64,000 nt of DNA from an uncultured Lachnospiraceae bacterium (lineage in GTDB: Bacteria > Bacillota > Clostridia > Lachnospirales > Lachnospiraceae), in assembly GCA_910584965.1 (NCBI GenBank), contig CAJUDZ010000003.1:124001-188000 (forward strand), given 5' to 3'. Positions 43,525-52,304 of the stretch are shown one piece after another (position 1 is the first letter of the stretch; each line of letters begins with the position of its first letter). The notes beneath the pieces were generated by a model. That model ran no database searches. It had not been told where the DNA came from and worked only from the letters and a program-made list of their open reading frames with translations. The position numbers and the translations under genes were made by a program.

Positions 43525-44274
43525 ATGGGGACGGAGAAACGGAAACTGCCGAATGTCACGCTGGCGGCGATGACCAGCGTCAATCTTTACGAAACGATAC
43601 GGGCGATCGAATACAGTATGCGGGGCATTGAATTTGGAGAAGTCGTTCTGATTACCCACAGGAAGCCTCTTTTTCTGCCAAAAGGCATACATTACAGGCA
43701 TACGTCCAGACTAAAGGATATCGATGCCTTTAATTATAAGATAGTTTATGAGCTTTCGGATTATATCGACACGGATTATGTACTGCTCGTGCATTATGAC
43801 GGTTTTGTGGTGCACCCGGAGAGCTGGCGGGAGGAATTTCTGGAGTATGATTATATCGGCTCCCCCTGGCCGCTTCCGACAAACGACTACGCTTACCGGG
43901 ATGCGAAAGGGGAAATCTGCCGGGTGGGGAACAGCGTTTCCATCCGGAGCAGAAAACTGCTGCAGTTTCCGAAACAGGCCGGACTGAAATGGGAAAAGAT
44001 GCCGGACGGCAACTACAACGAAGATACGTTTCTGTGCTGTAAGTATAAAAATGCCATCGAGGAGGCGGGCATGCGTTTTGCGCCGATCGAAGTTGCGAAG
44101 TATTTCGGACACGAACACATGATTCCGGAAGTGATGGATGTGGAGAAGCCTTTCCTGTTTCATAAGTGGTGGGGCAGAAATGCACAGTACCCGCATTTTG
44201 TGAGTCCGTGGAAAAAAATAAAAGGCATGATCAGGCCGTTTCTGTTCTGGCGGAAATGGAAGCGCCGGCAGTAA
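43525..44274 (+). CDS. DUF5672-family glycosyltransferase-like protein
   Basis: A 249-residue soluble protein. LVHYDGFVVHPESW, EYDYIGSPWPLP, RVGNSVSIRSRKLL, NEDTFLCC and MRFAPIEVAKYFGHE are the ordered blocks of DUF5672, seen in bacterial polysaccharide clusters and in large glycosyltransferases. The YDGFV and ED blocks are consistent with a GT-A-like active site, but biochemistry of the family is not known to me. It starts 16 bases after the DUF6056 gene and is followed by a GT17-family gene. It probably adds a sugar to the glycan of this block. Confidence 0.8.
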   Translation: MGTEKRKLPNVTLAAMTSVNLYETIRAIEYSMRGIEFGEVVLITHRKPLFLPKGIHYRHTSRLKDIDAFNYKIVYELSDYIDTDYVLLVHYDGFVVHPESWREEFLEYDYIGSPWPLPTNDYAYRDAKGEICRVGNSVSIRSRKLLQFPKQAGLKWEKMPDGNYNEDTFLCCKYKNAIEEAGMRFAPIEVAKYFGHEHMIPEVMDVEKPFLFHKWWGRNAQYPHFVSPWKKIKGMIRPFLFWRKWKRRQ

Positions 44275-44294
44275 AACGCAGAAGGGATAGAAAA

Positions 44295-45224
44295 ATGATT
44301 TATGACTGTATTCCGTTTTTTAATGAACTGGATATCTTGAAGCTTCGGCTTCATGTGATGGCGCCTTATGTGGATAAATTCGTCATCGAAGAGTCTTCCG
44401 TGACCTTTTCCGGAGAGCCAAAGCCGATGACTTTTGCGGAAAACAGAGAGATGTTTGCGGAGTTTGCGGATAAAATCCTGTATGTGGCGGTGGAAAATTC
44501 CCCGATGGACGTGACGACCCATGAGCGGGACAAGTTTCAGAAAAACCAGCTGATACGGGCGATGGGGGACTGCCGGCCGGAAGATATCGTTATTTTCAGC
44601 GATGTGGATGAAATACCGAATCCCGAGGCGCTCATGGAAGTAATCGCTCATTTCGATGCGTCCAAAATCTATCATTTTGCGCAGAGAATGTTTTACTGCT
44701 TTTTGAATATGGAAGAAGTTTCCGGAAATCTGCTGTCGATTACCGGCGAATTTCCGGGCGTCTCCCCAAGACAGTGGCTTGGGACAAAGGTATGCAGTTT
44801 CGGCAGTCTGCCGAAAGAAGGCATCGTCTATCTGCGGGAAGTCTCCGTGCATGCGCCGTGCAGCGTCAGGGTAGCGGACGGCGGCTGGCATTTCGGCTAT
44901 ATGGGAGGCTACGGGGAAAGAGACGTGGCGAAGCGCATCGGCGATAAAGTGAAGGCGGCGGCGCACCAGGAGTATAACACGTCCCGGTATCTGACGGAAG
45001 CGCTGGACAGACTGCTCTGCGGGGAAGACATTTTCGGAAGGGATGCCCGGTTTGTCCGGGTGGAAATCGACGATTCCTATCCGGCTTATCTGCGGGAACA
45101 TATGGCGGAATACGATTATCTGCTGGCGCCGCCGGTCAGCGGGCTCAGAATTTTCTGGAAAAGGAATCTGCTTTCGGCAAAACAGCTTCTCAGGAAAATA
45201 CACGGAAAACTAAGGCGGGGATGA
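44295..45224 (+). CDS. GT17-family glycosyltransferase
   Basis: A 309-residue protein. MIYDCIPFFNELDILKLRL, VIEESSVTFSG, DIVIFSDVDEIPNPEAL (the DxDE metal site) and GGWHFGYMGG are the signatures of GT17, named after eukaryotic bisecting beta-1,4-N-acetylglucosaminyltransferase (MGAT3). Bacterial members occur in capsule clusters, with unknown donors. ATG 44295 has GAAGGGA seven bases upstream; the longer frame extends into the previous gene and is rejected. It probably transfers a HexNAc or hexose in the cytoplasm. Confidence 0.87.
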   Translation: MIYDCIPFFNELDILKLRLHVMAPYVDKFVIEESSVTFSGEPKPMTFAENREMFAEFADKILYVAVENSPMDVTTHERDKFQKNQLIRAMGDCRPEDIVIFSDVDEIPNPEALMEVIAHFDASKIYHFAQRMFYCFLNMEEVSGNLLSITGEFPGVSPRQWLGTKVCSFGSLPKEGIVYLREVSVHAPCSVRVADGGWHFGYMGGYGERDVAKRIGDKVKAAAHQEYNTSRYLTEALDRLLCGEDIFGRDARFVRVEIDDSYPAYLREHMAEYDYLLAPPVSGLRIFWKRNLLSAKQLLRKIHGKLRRG

Positions 45225-45245
45225 GGAAAGGACGGGAAGGCAACA

Positions 45246-46490
45246 GTGGGGATTCGGAATTTTTATGGCATTGTATGGAAGTATAAAATACCGCAGCTTC
45301 TGTTCTATATCGGGCTTTCGGCCGAGCTGATTATCGTCATTATTGACAAAAGCAATTACATAAATCCCATAGAGGGCCTGCTGTTCCGCGTTACCTTTCT
45401 GCTTTTTGGCCTGAAGCTTGTCTGTACGGGATATACGTGGAAGGAGTGGTGCCTGATCGCCGTTCTGGAGCTGGTATCGCTGATTTCTTACCGGGTGACG
45501 GGACGGAACGATCTCATCCGCATCGTGACATTCACGGCGGCCTGCAAGGGCATTCCGTTAAAGCAGATGATCCGGTACGCTTTTTATGTGACGCTTGCGG
45601 GCTGTATGGTCATCGTTTTTCTGGCGGTGGCGGGGATTTATGGCGATATGAGCCTGACTGCGGATTACGGGAGAGAATGGGCGGTTACTTATGGGGGCAG
45701 CAGCGTTGAGACCAGGTATACGCTGGGAATGGGCCATCCGAACGCGCTTTCCTGTATGTTTCTGATGCTTCTTGCGATGGGGATTTACGGATATGACAAA
45801 CGGCAGAAATGGTATGTTTATCTGTTTCTGATGCTGCTCAATATCGGCATCTACGGTCTGACGGATTCCAAGACCAGCATGCTCGTGGCGACGATGCTGC
45901 TGCTCGCGTCTTTCGTGATGACGTACTGCAGATTTTTCCGGGAGAAGTTCATTGCTTATCTGGGCGGCTTTCTCGTATTCGCGCTGTGCGTGGGTTTTTC
46001 GGTGGACGCGGCGGCGAACGCGCCCCGGGTAATGGAGGCGTGGCGGCTTTATGTGTATTGCGATGCGATGCCCGAAGATAATCATACCCGCATACTGCTG
46101 CAGGCGGATAAGTTCATGAACGGCCGGATCAAATCGCTGACCGATTCCGAAAGAAATGACGGAACGATCGAAACCTGGTCTGCATTTTCCTGCCCGGAGA
46201 ATATGGATTATTATTTTGACATGGGGTGGGTGAAGCTGTTTTACCGGTACGGCGTTGTTCCCGGCATCCTGTACTGCGCCGCGTGCGCCGCGCTTCTGTG
46301 GCAGTTTTACCGGAAAAAGGATGCCTTCGGGCTTGTCGTATTTACGGTGCTTGCGGTCTATTCCGTAATGGAGGCGCATTTATTTTCGGTTTATATCGGA
46401 AGGAACTTTCTCCTGATGATGATGGGAAGCTATTTTCTGCCTTCTTCCGGCTGTCAGCCGGCGGCGATTGAAATTTCTCCGAAAAAATGA
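45246..46490 (+). CDS. Wzy-like O-antigen polymerase family membrane protein
   Basis: A 414-residue polytopic membrane protein with about ten hydrophobic segments. LGMGHPNALSCMFLML is a motif shared by many Gram-positive Wzy-like polymerases, and a late outer loop has KFMNGRIKSL and YFDMGWVKLFYRYG, similar in position to the large periplasmic loop of Wzy. It would join repeat units at the outer membrane face. GTG 45246 follows GAAGG by five bases. It is the last gene before the promoter at 46468, which overlaps its end. It shares the HPN motif with the protein at 56077. Confidence 0.75.
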   Translation: MGIRNFYGIVWKYKIPQLLFYIGLSAELIIVIIDKSNYINPIEGLLFRVTFLLFGLKLVCTGYTWKEWCLIAVLELVSLISYRVTGRNDLIRIVTFTAACKGIPLKQMIRYAFYVTLAGCMVIVFLAVAGIYGDMSLTADYGREWAVTYGGSSVETRYTLGMGHPNALSCMFLMLLAMGIYGYDKRQKWYVYLFLMLLNIGIYGLTDSKTSMLVATMLLLASFVMTYCRFFREKFIAYLGGFLVFALCVGFSVDAAANAPRVMEAWRLYVYCDAMPEDNHTRILLQADKFMNGRIKSLTDSERNDGTIETWSAFSCPENMDYYFDMGWVKLFYRYGVVPGILYCAACAALLWQFYRKKDAFGLVVFTVLAVYSVMEAHLFSVYIGRNFLLMMMGSYFLPSSGCQPAAIEISPKK

Positions 46491-46496
46491 TATGAT
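46468..46496 (+). promoter_or_regulatory. SigA-type promoter
   Basis: TTGAAA (46468-46473), a 17-base spacer and TATGAT (46491-46496). The -35 lies inside the end of the Wzy-like gene, and the -10 begins right after its stop. The next gene starts at 46532, so the leader is about 30 bases. It probably opens the last block, led by an initiating phosphoglycosyl transferase. Confidence 0.75.
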
Positions 46497-46531
46497 GAGA
46501 CAATAATCAAACGAACGCGAAAGGTGTGCCT

Positions 46532-47944
46532 ATGAACCGTAGAAAGAAAATTATAGAGAGTTATTGCCTGCTGTTTGTAGACTTAATTACGATTACGATC
46601 TCTTTTATGCTTGCCCTTTTGCTGCGTTATCAGAAGTTCAGCAGAGTAATGGAGCCGGAGCTCCATTTTATGGGGTTTGTCTGTTTTCTGCTGTTCTGTA
46701 CCATGTACAGTTTTCTGCTCGACTGGAACAGGGATTTTCTGACGCGCGGCGTGTTCGTGGAATTGATTGCGGTCCTGAAATACAATCTGTTTATGGCGCT
46801 CGCCTTTTCCATGGTGCTGTTCGTTACGCAGAAGGGTATTGATTTTTCAAGACTTGTCTGGGGGTATTTTACGGTATTCGACATGATACTCGGATGGCTT
46901 GTGCGCCTCCTTGCCAAAAGGGTGCTCCGGGTCTATTTTATGTCCCGGTCCAATCAGGTCAAGATCATGATCATCGCGAAAGATGCCGTGTTGGACAAGA
47001 CGGTCGGCAGCCTGAAAAAATCGCTGGATATCAATTATGAGATCGTGGCGCTCGCCTGTGTGGATGCGGACAGAAAGGGCGTCGTTATAGACGGCGTCAA
47101 AGTGACGGCGGACGGCGGAAACGTCATTGAGACGGCGAGGCAGATGCCGCTCGATGAAGTGTTCATCAATCTGCCGGACGAAAATATGGAATATGTGAAA
47201 TATATTATCTATGAACTGGAATCCATGGGAATCTCCTGCCATTTTAACATCGACATTATCGACAGGCCGCAGAAGGAAGTCCGTGTCGGAAGGTTTGCGG
47301 ATTATACGGTGGTGACCTATTCCATAAACCATTTTGATTACAGAAGGCTGTTTTTAAAGCGCCTGCTGGACATCGTGGGCGGGCTTACGGGCCTGCTGAT
47401 TACGGGCATCGCAATGCCGTTCGTGGCGCTTGCGATCAAACTGGATTCTCCGGGCCCCGTCTTTTTTGCGCAGACGAGAATCGGAAAGAACGGCCGGCGT
47501 TTTAAGATTTATAAATTCCGCTCCATGTATATCGATGCGGAGGCGCGGAAAAAGGAGCTGGAAAGGCAGAACGAGATGCAGGGGCTGATGTTTAAGATGG
47601 AAAACGATCCGCGCATTACAAAAGTGGGGAAGTTTATCCGTAAAACGAGCATAGACGAGCTCCCGCAGTTTTATAATATCCTGAAAGGCGATATGAGCCT
47701 GGTCGGGACGAGGCCGCCGACAGAAGACGAATTTGAACAGTATAATTCCCATTACCGGAGGCGCATCAGCATGACGCCGGGACTGACCGGATTGTGGCAG
47801 ATCAGCGGCCGGAGCGAAATCATCGATTTTGACGAAGTGGTAAAACTTGATTTGGAATATATCGATAACTGGACGATGGGGCTGGACATTAAAATTTTAT
47901 TCCAGACAATCTGGGTGGTGCTGACCGGAAAGGGTTCCAAATGA
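46532..47944 (+). CDS. Polyprenyl phosphoglycosyl transferase, WbaP/ExoY-type with membrane domain
   Basis: A 470-residue initiating transferase. Four N-terminal membrane helices (1-130) and a CoA-binding-like domain (about 140-250) precede one more hydrophobic segment and the catalytic bacterial sugar transferase domain. That domain has YKFRSMYIDAE, the Asp375-Glu376 pair in TSIDELPQF, LKGDMSLVGTRPP and TPGLTGLWQISGR. It moves a phospho-hexose or phospho-HexNAc from UDP to undecaprenyl phosphate. AAAGGTG precedes ATG 46532. It is separate from the small PglC-like enzyme at 7585, so this block starts its own glycan. The next gene overlaps its stop as ATGA. Confidence 0.92.
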   Translation: MNRRKKIIESYCLLFVDLITITISFMLALLLRYQKFSRVMEPELHFMGFVCFLLFCTMYSFLLDWNRDFLTRGVFVELIAVLKYNLFMALAFSMVLFVTQKGIDFSRLVWGYFTVFDMILGWLVRLLAKRVLRVYFMSRSNQVKIMIIAKDAVLDKTVGSLKKSLDINYEIVALACVDADRKGVVIDGVKVTADGGNVIETARQMPLDEVFINLPDENMEYVKYIIYELESMGISCHFNIDIIDRPQKEVRVGRFADYTVVTYSINHFDYRRLFLKRLLDIVGGLTGLLITGIAMPFVALAIKLDSPGPVFFAQTRIGKNGRRFKIYKFRSMYIDAEARKKELERQNEMQGLMFKMENDPRITKVGKFIRKTSIDELPQFYNILKGDMSLVGTRPPTEDEFEQYNSHYRRRISMTPGLTGLWQISGRSEIIDFDEVVKLDLEYIDNWTMGLDIKILFQTIWVVLTGKGSK

Positions 47945-49020
47945 AAATTTGTATGATTGTGCCGAATCCTTCCGTAAAAGGCGGCATCGCGTCCGTGGTA
48001 AACGGGTACAGGGGTTCTGCGCTGGAAAAAACACACACGGTCCGTTATGTGGAATCTTACTGCGACGGAAATAAGATACAGAAGCTTCTCAAAGCGCTCG
48101 GCGGATATTGTCATTTTCTGAAAATACTGCTTTTTGACAGACCGGATATCGTGCATGTCCATTCCTCTTTCGGACCGAGCTTTTACCGGAAAATGCCGTT
48201 TATTTATGTAAGCGGACTCTGGCATATTCCGGTTGTGAATCACATTCACGGTTCGGAGATCGGGCGTTTTTACGAGGATGCTTCCGCATCAAAAAAGAGG
48301 CTCGTGCGGAGAGTTTATGGGAAATGCAGCCGCCTGATCGTACTTTCGGAGGAATGGAAGCAGAAAATTTCAAAGATCGTACCGTCCGGGCGGATCGACG
48401 TGCTGGAAAATTACTGTGTGCTGCCCGAAGAGCCCTATGACAGCGGGAGAAACCGGAACCAGATATTATATCTGGGCAAGCTGGAAAGGGATAAGGGAAG
48501 TTTTGATATGGCCGATATTCTGCGGAACGTCATAAAAGAGTGCCCGCAGGCGCGCCTCGTCATGGCAGGCGACGGCCGGATGGAACAGGTAAAAAACGCA
48601 TTTGCGGAGAAGGATCTTCTGCCATACGTCAGATTTACCGGCTGGGTACGCGGAGAAGAGAAGGAGAAACTGCTGCGGGAAAGCGCCGTTTTCCTGTTTC
48701 CGAGCTACCATGAAGCGATGCCGGTGTCGGTTCTGGAAGCGATGGGTTATGGAATGGGGATTGTAACGACGGCCGTTGGCGGGATACTGCGGCTGATTCA
48801 GGACCGGGAAAACGGCTGTCTGGAAACGCCCGGCGATTCTGTCAGGATGGCGGAAGATGTGGCCGCCCTTCTGCGGGAGGAAGAATTGTGCCGCAGACTT
48901 GGGCTTCGTGCAAGGGAGACGGCGGCGGAAAAGTACAGTCTGGAAATTCATCTGCGGAATCTGGAGCGGATTTACCGGAAGGCCTGCGGCGGTCTTTCGA
49001 CGAAAAAGAATGCAGGCTGA
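47941..49020 (+). CDS. GT4 glycosyltransferase
   Basis: A 359-residue GT-B enzyme beginning MKICMIVPNPSVKGGIASVV (the GGI variant of the loop). IVHVHSSFGPSFYRK and VVNHIHGSEIGRF lie in the acceptor domain; ILYLGKLERDKGSFDMADIL and FPSYHEAMPVSVLEAMGYGMG in the donor domain. It overlaps the phosphoglycosyl transferase by four bases, so it likely adds the second sugar of the repeat unit. Donor not determined. Confidence 0.86.
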   Translation: MKICMIVPNPSVKGGIASVVNGYRGSALEKTHTVRYVESYCDGNKIQKLLKALGGYCHFLKILLFDRPDIVHVHSSFGPSFYRKMPFIYVSGLWHIPVVNHIHGSEIGRFYEDASASKKRLVRRVYGKCSRLIVLSEEWKQKISKIVPSGRIDVLENYCVLPEEPYDSGRNRNQILYLGKLERDKGSFDMADILRNVIKECPQARLVMAGDGRMEQVKNAFAEKDLLPYVRFTGWVRGEEKEKLLRESAVFLFPSYHEAMPVSVLEAMGYGMGIVTTAVGGILRLIQDRENGCLETPGDSVRMAEDVAALLREEELCRRLGLRARETAAEKYSLEIHLRNLERIYRKACGGLSTKKNAG

Positions 49021-49043
49021 GAGAAAGGCGGCATGGCTGTTAA

Positions 49044-50069
49044 ATGAAAAAGAAAAATGATAAAATCAGCGTAATCGTGGCGGTCTATAACGTCCATGAT
49101 TACCTTGAACAGTGCATAGACAGTATATTACTGCAGACCTATGAAAATCTGGAACTGCTGCTGATCGACGACGAATCGACGGACGGCAGCGGCGAAATCT
49201 GCGACAGATACGCAGATCAGGATGAACGGGTGCGGGTTTTCCATCAGAAAAACAGCGGCTGTACCGCGGCGTCTTTACTGGGACTGCGGGAAGCGGCCGG
49301 GGATTATATCATGTTCGTTGACAGCGACGACTATGTGGAAACGGAAATGCTGCGGGAAATGATGAAACACCTTGTCGGGAAAAAGGGGGAAGTCGTATGC
49401 TGCAACCATATTCTGGAGAAAAAAAGAACAACCCTGCCCGCCGTCTGTCCCGCCGCACCCGGCGTTTACGAGGGCGAAAAGCTGAAAAAGGAAATAAAGA
49501 ATAAGCTGATCGGAAACGAACAGCGCACCATTCCGCTGTCCCGCTGCATGAAATTGTTTGAAAAATCCGTTTTTGAAGGGAACGAGAAATTTCGGGACAC
49601 TTCGATTCTGATGGGGGACGATTTGACGATCGTATTTCCGGCGATGCTTAACAGCACAAGGGTCGTAGTGATGAAGGACGCTCTGTTCTATCATTACCGT
49701 TATGTGGAAAACTCCACGGTGCACGGTTATCTGACGAACATGCTGGAGGGGCTCAACCGGCTGCGGAAATTTTTGTACACCGTCTCGGAGGCAAAGGGCT
49801 TTCAGGATATGCAGGGGGCGATTGAAAGAGAATACTGCTATATGCTGCTGCTCATCATGAAGAATGAGCTCCGCAATCCCGACAGGAGTTATCTGCGGAA
49901 TATCCGTGAAATTTTTCTGGATGAAAACGTGCGGAAATGCGTTTTAAATACGCCGGTTTCCGTCAGGGAGCGTTCCAATCAGTTATTATATCTGGGCATG
50001 CAGTATCCGGAAAAACTGCTGCTGAGGATGCTGCGGGTCATCATCCGCATTTATGACAGAAAAAAATAG
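49044..50069 (+). CDS. GT2 glycosyltransferase
   Basis: A 341-residue GT-A enzyme. SVIVAVYNVHDYLEQCIDS, LLIDDESTDGSGEICDRYAD and YIMFVDSDDYVETEM (the DxD site) are standard GT2 blocks, and IPLSRCMKLFEKSVF with MGDDLTIVFPAML forms the acceptor part. AAAGG lies 15 bases before the ATG. A four-codon reading frame starting at 49033 overlaps the start as ATGA and may help re-initiation. Donor unknown. Confidence 0.86.
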   Translation: MKKKNDKISVIVAVYNVHDYLEQCIDSILLQTYENLELLLIDDESTDGSGEICDRYADQDERVRVFHQKNSGCTAASLLGLREAAGDYIMFVDSDDYVETEMLREMMKHLVGKKGEVVCCNHILEKKRTTLPAVCPAAPGVYEGEKLKKEIKNKLIGNEQRTIPLSRCMKLFEKSVFEGNEKFRDTSILMGDDLTIVFPAMLNSTRVVVMKDALFYHYRYVENSTVHGYLTNMLEGLNRLRKFLYTVSEAKGFQDMQGAIEREYCYMLLLIMKNELRNPDRSYLRNIREIFLDENVRKCVLNTPVSVRERSNQLLYLGMQYPEKLLLRMLRVIIRIYDRKK

Positions 50070-50082
50070 AAAGGAAAATGGC

Positions 50083-51264
50083 GTGGATAACAGATTAGTG
50101 ATGTATCTGCATGGAGGAAGCGGGAATCATGGCTGTGAGGCGATCGTGAACAGCACGTGCCATATGATCGAAGAACTTCCCAAATTACTCGTAACGAACA
50201 GCGAAAAGGAGGACAACTTCTATTCGCTGGCCGGTTTATGCGACGTATTACAGGAACGGAAAATAGCCGAACATTTCGCGGCCCATGTGTGGTATTATGC
50301 CTGGCGCGCCCTGTTCCATGACCCGGAATCGTTCATGCGTTACCGTTTTCGGGACGTACTCGGCAAAAACCTGGCGCCGCTGTATGTATCGGTGGGCGGC
50401 GATATGTATTGTTATGAGATTTCCAAAAAAGAGGCGATTCTGGCAAACCGCACCTTCTGCCGGGCAGGGGCCAAGACGGTCTTATGGGGCTGTTCCCTGG
50501 AGCCGGAGCTGTTAAAAGAACCGGAAGTTGTGGAAGATATGAAGCGGTATGCGCTGATTACGCCGCGGGAATCCATTACGTTTCAGGCGCTTTCGGAGGC
50601 GGGCGTTACGGAGAACGTGAAATTCTTTCCGGATCCGGCCTTTTCCCTGAAGCCGGAAGAAACAAAGATGCCGGAAAACTTCCCCGAAGGAAGGACGATC
50701 GGCATCAATATCAGCCCGATGATCGTCCGTTACGAGAAAGAACCGGGCATTACCATACAAAACTATCGGAAACTGATCGAGCATATTCTGCGGACTTCGG
50801 ATAACAGTGTGGCGCTCATACCGCATGTGATCTGGAAAAACAATGACGACCGGCTGACGCTTGCCCGGTTATATCAGGGATACGAGGAAAACGAGCGGGT
50901 TATGCTCTTTTCCGACCAAAACTGCGGACAGTTAAAATATGTGATCTCGAAATGCAGGGCTTTCATCGGTGCGAGAACGCACGCCACGATTGCGGCCTAT
51001 TCCGGCAATGTGCCCACGCTGGTTGTCGGATACTCCGTCAAGGCGCTCGGCATTGCACGGGATTTATTCGGGAACGAGGAAAATTATGTACTGCCCGTAC
51101 AGACGCTTCAGGAGCCGGATGCGCTGATTCGCGCCTATGAATGGCTGATGGAGCGGGAAGAAGAGATTCGTTCACATTTGTGTGAGATCATGCCGGAGTA
51201 CTGCGGGAAGGCGGCACAGGCGGGAAGAGAGATTCGGACACTATGGAAACAGGTAACGGCGTGA
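50083..51264 (+). CDS. Polysaccharide pyruvyl transferase family protein
   Basis: A 393-residue PS_pyruv_trans protein. YLHGGSGNHGCEAIVNS at the N terminus, FFPDPAFSL in the middle, and IGARTHATIAAYSGNVPTL with GYSVKALGIARDLFG in the C-terminal half are the family marks. Members such as CsaB move pyruvate from phosphoenolpyruvate to a sugar as a ketal; others modify unknown groups. I use GTG 50083, with AAAGG eight bases upstream, rather than the ATG at 50053 inside the previous gene. If active, it gives the glycan a negative charge. Its end overlaps the following GT2 gene by 22 bases. Confidence 0.87.
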   Translation: MDNRLVMYLHGGSGNHGCEAIVNSTCHMIEELPKLLVTNSEKEDNFYSLAGLCDVLQERKIAEHFAAHVWYYAWRALFHDPESFMRYRFRDVLGKNLAPLYVSVGGDMYCYEISKKEAILANRTFCRAGAKTVLWGCSLEPELLKEPEVVEDMKRYALITPRESITFQALSEAGVTENVKFFPDPAFSLKPEETKMPENFPEGRTIGINISPMIVRYEKEPGITIQNYRKLIEHILRTSDNSVALIPHVIWKNNDDRLTLARLYQGYEENERVMLFSDQNCGQLKYVISKCRAFIGARTHATIAAYSGNVPTLVVGYSVKALGIARDLFGNEENYVLPVQTLQEPDALIRAYEWLMEREEEIRSHLCEIMPEYCGKAAQAGREIRTLWKQVTA

Positions 51265-52295
51265 TACGGGATTTGATCAGCATTATCGTTCCGGTATATA
51301 ACGGGGAAGCCTGGATCGGAAGATGTGTGCAGAGCATTCAGGCGCAGACCTATACGATGTGGGAGCTTCTTCTGATCGACGGCGCTTCCTCAGACAGAAC
51401 GCCCGCCCTCTGTGAAGCATGGCAGGAGCGGGACGGGCGGATCCGCGTGTTCCGTTCCGATAAAAACCGGGGCGTTTCCTATGGGAGGAATACCGGACTG
51501 AGGAAAGCCGCGGGAGAATATCTTTTTTTTGCGGACGCCGACGACTGGTTACAGCCGGACTGCCTTTCCCGGTTATATGAGGAAATACGGCAGGAAGGCG
51601 TTCAGATCGCGGGATGCGGCTTTGAACGATGTTCCGACCGGGACTGGGAAGAAGCCCGCAGGCCGCCGGAACATGTATATGGACGGAAGCTGACTGCGGG
51701 AAAAGATTTTCTGGCGGAGGGCATCTTAAATCAGGATACCCGCTGCTGGGGGAAACTGTACCGGCGGACGCTTCTGGACGGACACTTTTTCAGGGAAGAT
51801 TATACGATCGGGGAGGACATGCTGTTTCTCTGGGAAGCCGCCCGGAAAGCCGAATGGGTCAGCAGCAGCGAATACCCCGGCTATTGTTATTATTATAACG
51901 AAAACGGCACGATGCTGCGGCCCTTCCGGGATTCGGACATCGATCAGATACGGTGCTGGCAGCTCGTGCTTGAAACCATATGCGCGGAAAACGAAGCCGC
52001 CGCGGGAAGACGCGCCAATGCGCCGTACGGACCGGAAGTTCTGCAGAAAGCCGCTTCGATTCTGCTGATTTCCTGTATGCTGACTGTGGGGAAGTTTTCC
52101 ATGCTGCCGGCCGGGGAGAAAAAGAAACATGCCGGACTGAAAGAAAAGTGCAGTCATACGGTAGAGGAAACATTGAAGACAGAAGGGGCCTATGAAAAAC
52201 TGGACCGGGGGTACCGGCTGAAAGTCAGCCTGTACCGGAGGCTTCCGGGCCTGTATATCGGATTATACGGCCTGTTGAAAAAAGGAAAGCGGTAA
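51243..52295 (+). CDS. GT2 glycosyltransferase
   Basis: A 350-residue GT-A enzyme. SIIVPVYNGEAWIGRCVQS, LLIDGASSDRTPALCE (DG in place of DD) and YLFFADADDWLQPD (the DxD site) mark GT2. TRCWGKLYRRTLL and IGEDMLFLWEAA complete the family pattern. ATG 51243 lies within the end of the pyruvyl transferase gene; the internal GTG at 51261 is a less likely start. It probably adds a sugar to the repeat unit before export by the flippase encoded next. Confidence 0.85.
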   Translation: METGNGVIRDLISIIVPVYNGEAWIGRCVQSIQAQTYTMWELLLIDGASSDRTPALCEAWQERDGRIRVFRSDKNRGVSYGRNTGLRKAAGEYLFFADADDWLQPDCLSRLYEEIRQEGVQIAGCGFERCSDRDWEEARRPPEHVYGRKLTAGKDFLAEGILNQDTRCWGKLYRRTLLDGHFFREDYTIGEDMLFLWEAARKAEWVSSSEYPGYCYYYNENGTMLRPFRDSDIDQIRCWQLVLETICAENEAAAGRRANAPYGPEVLQKAASILLISCMLTVGKFSMLPAGEKKKHAGLKEKCSHTVEETLKTEGAYEKLDRGYRLKVSLYRRLPGLYIGLYGLLKKGKR

Positions 52296-52304
52296 AGGGA
52301 CAAA

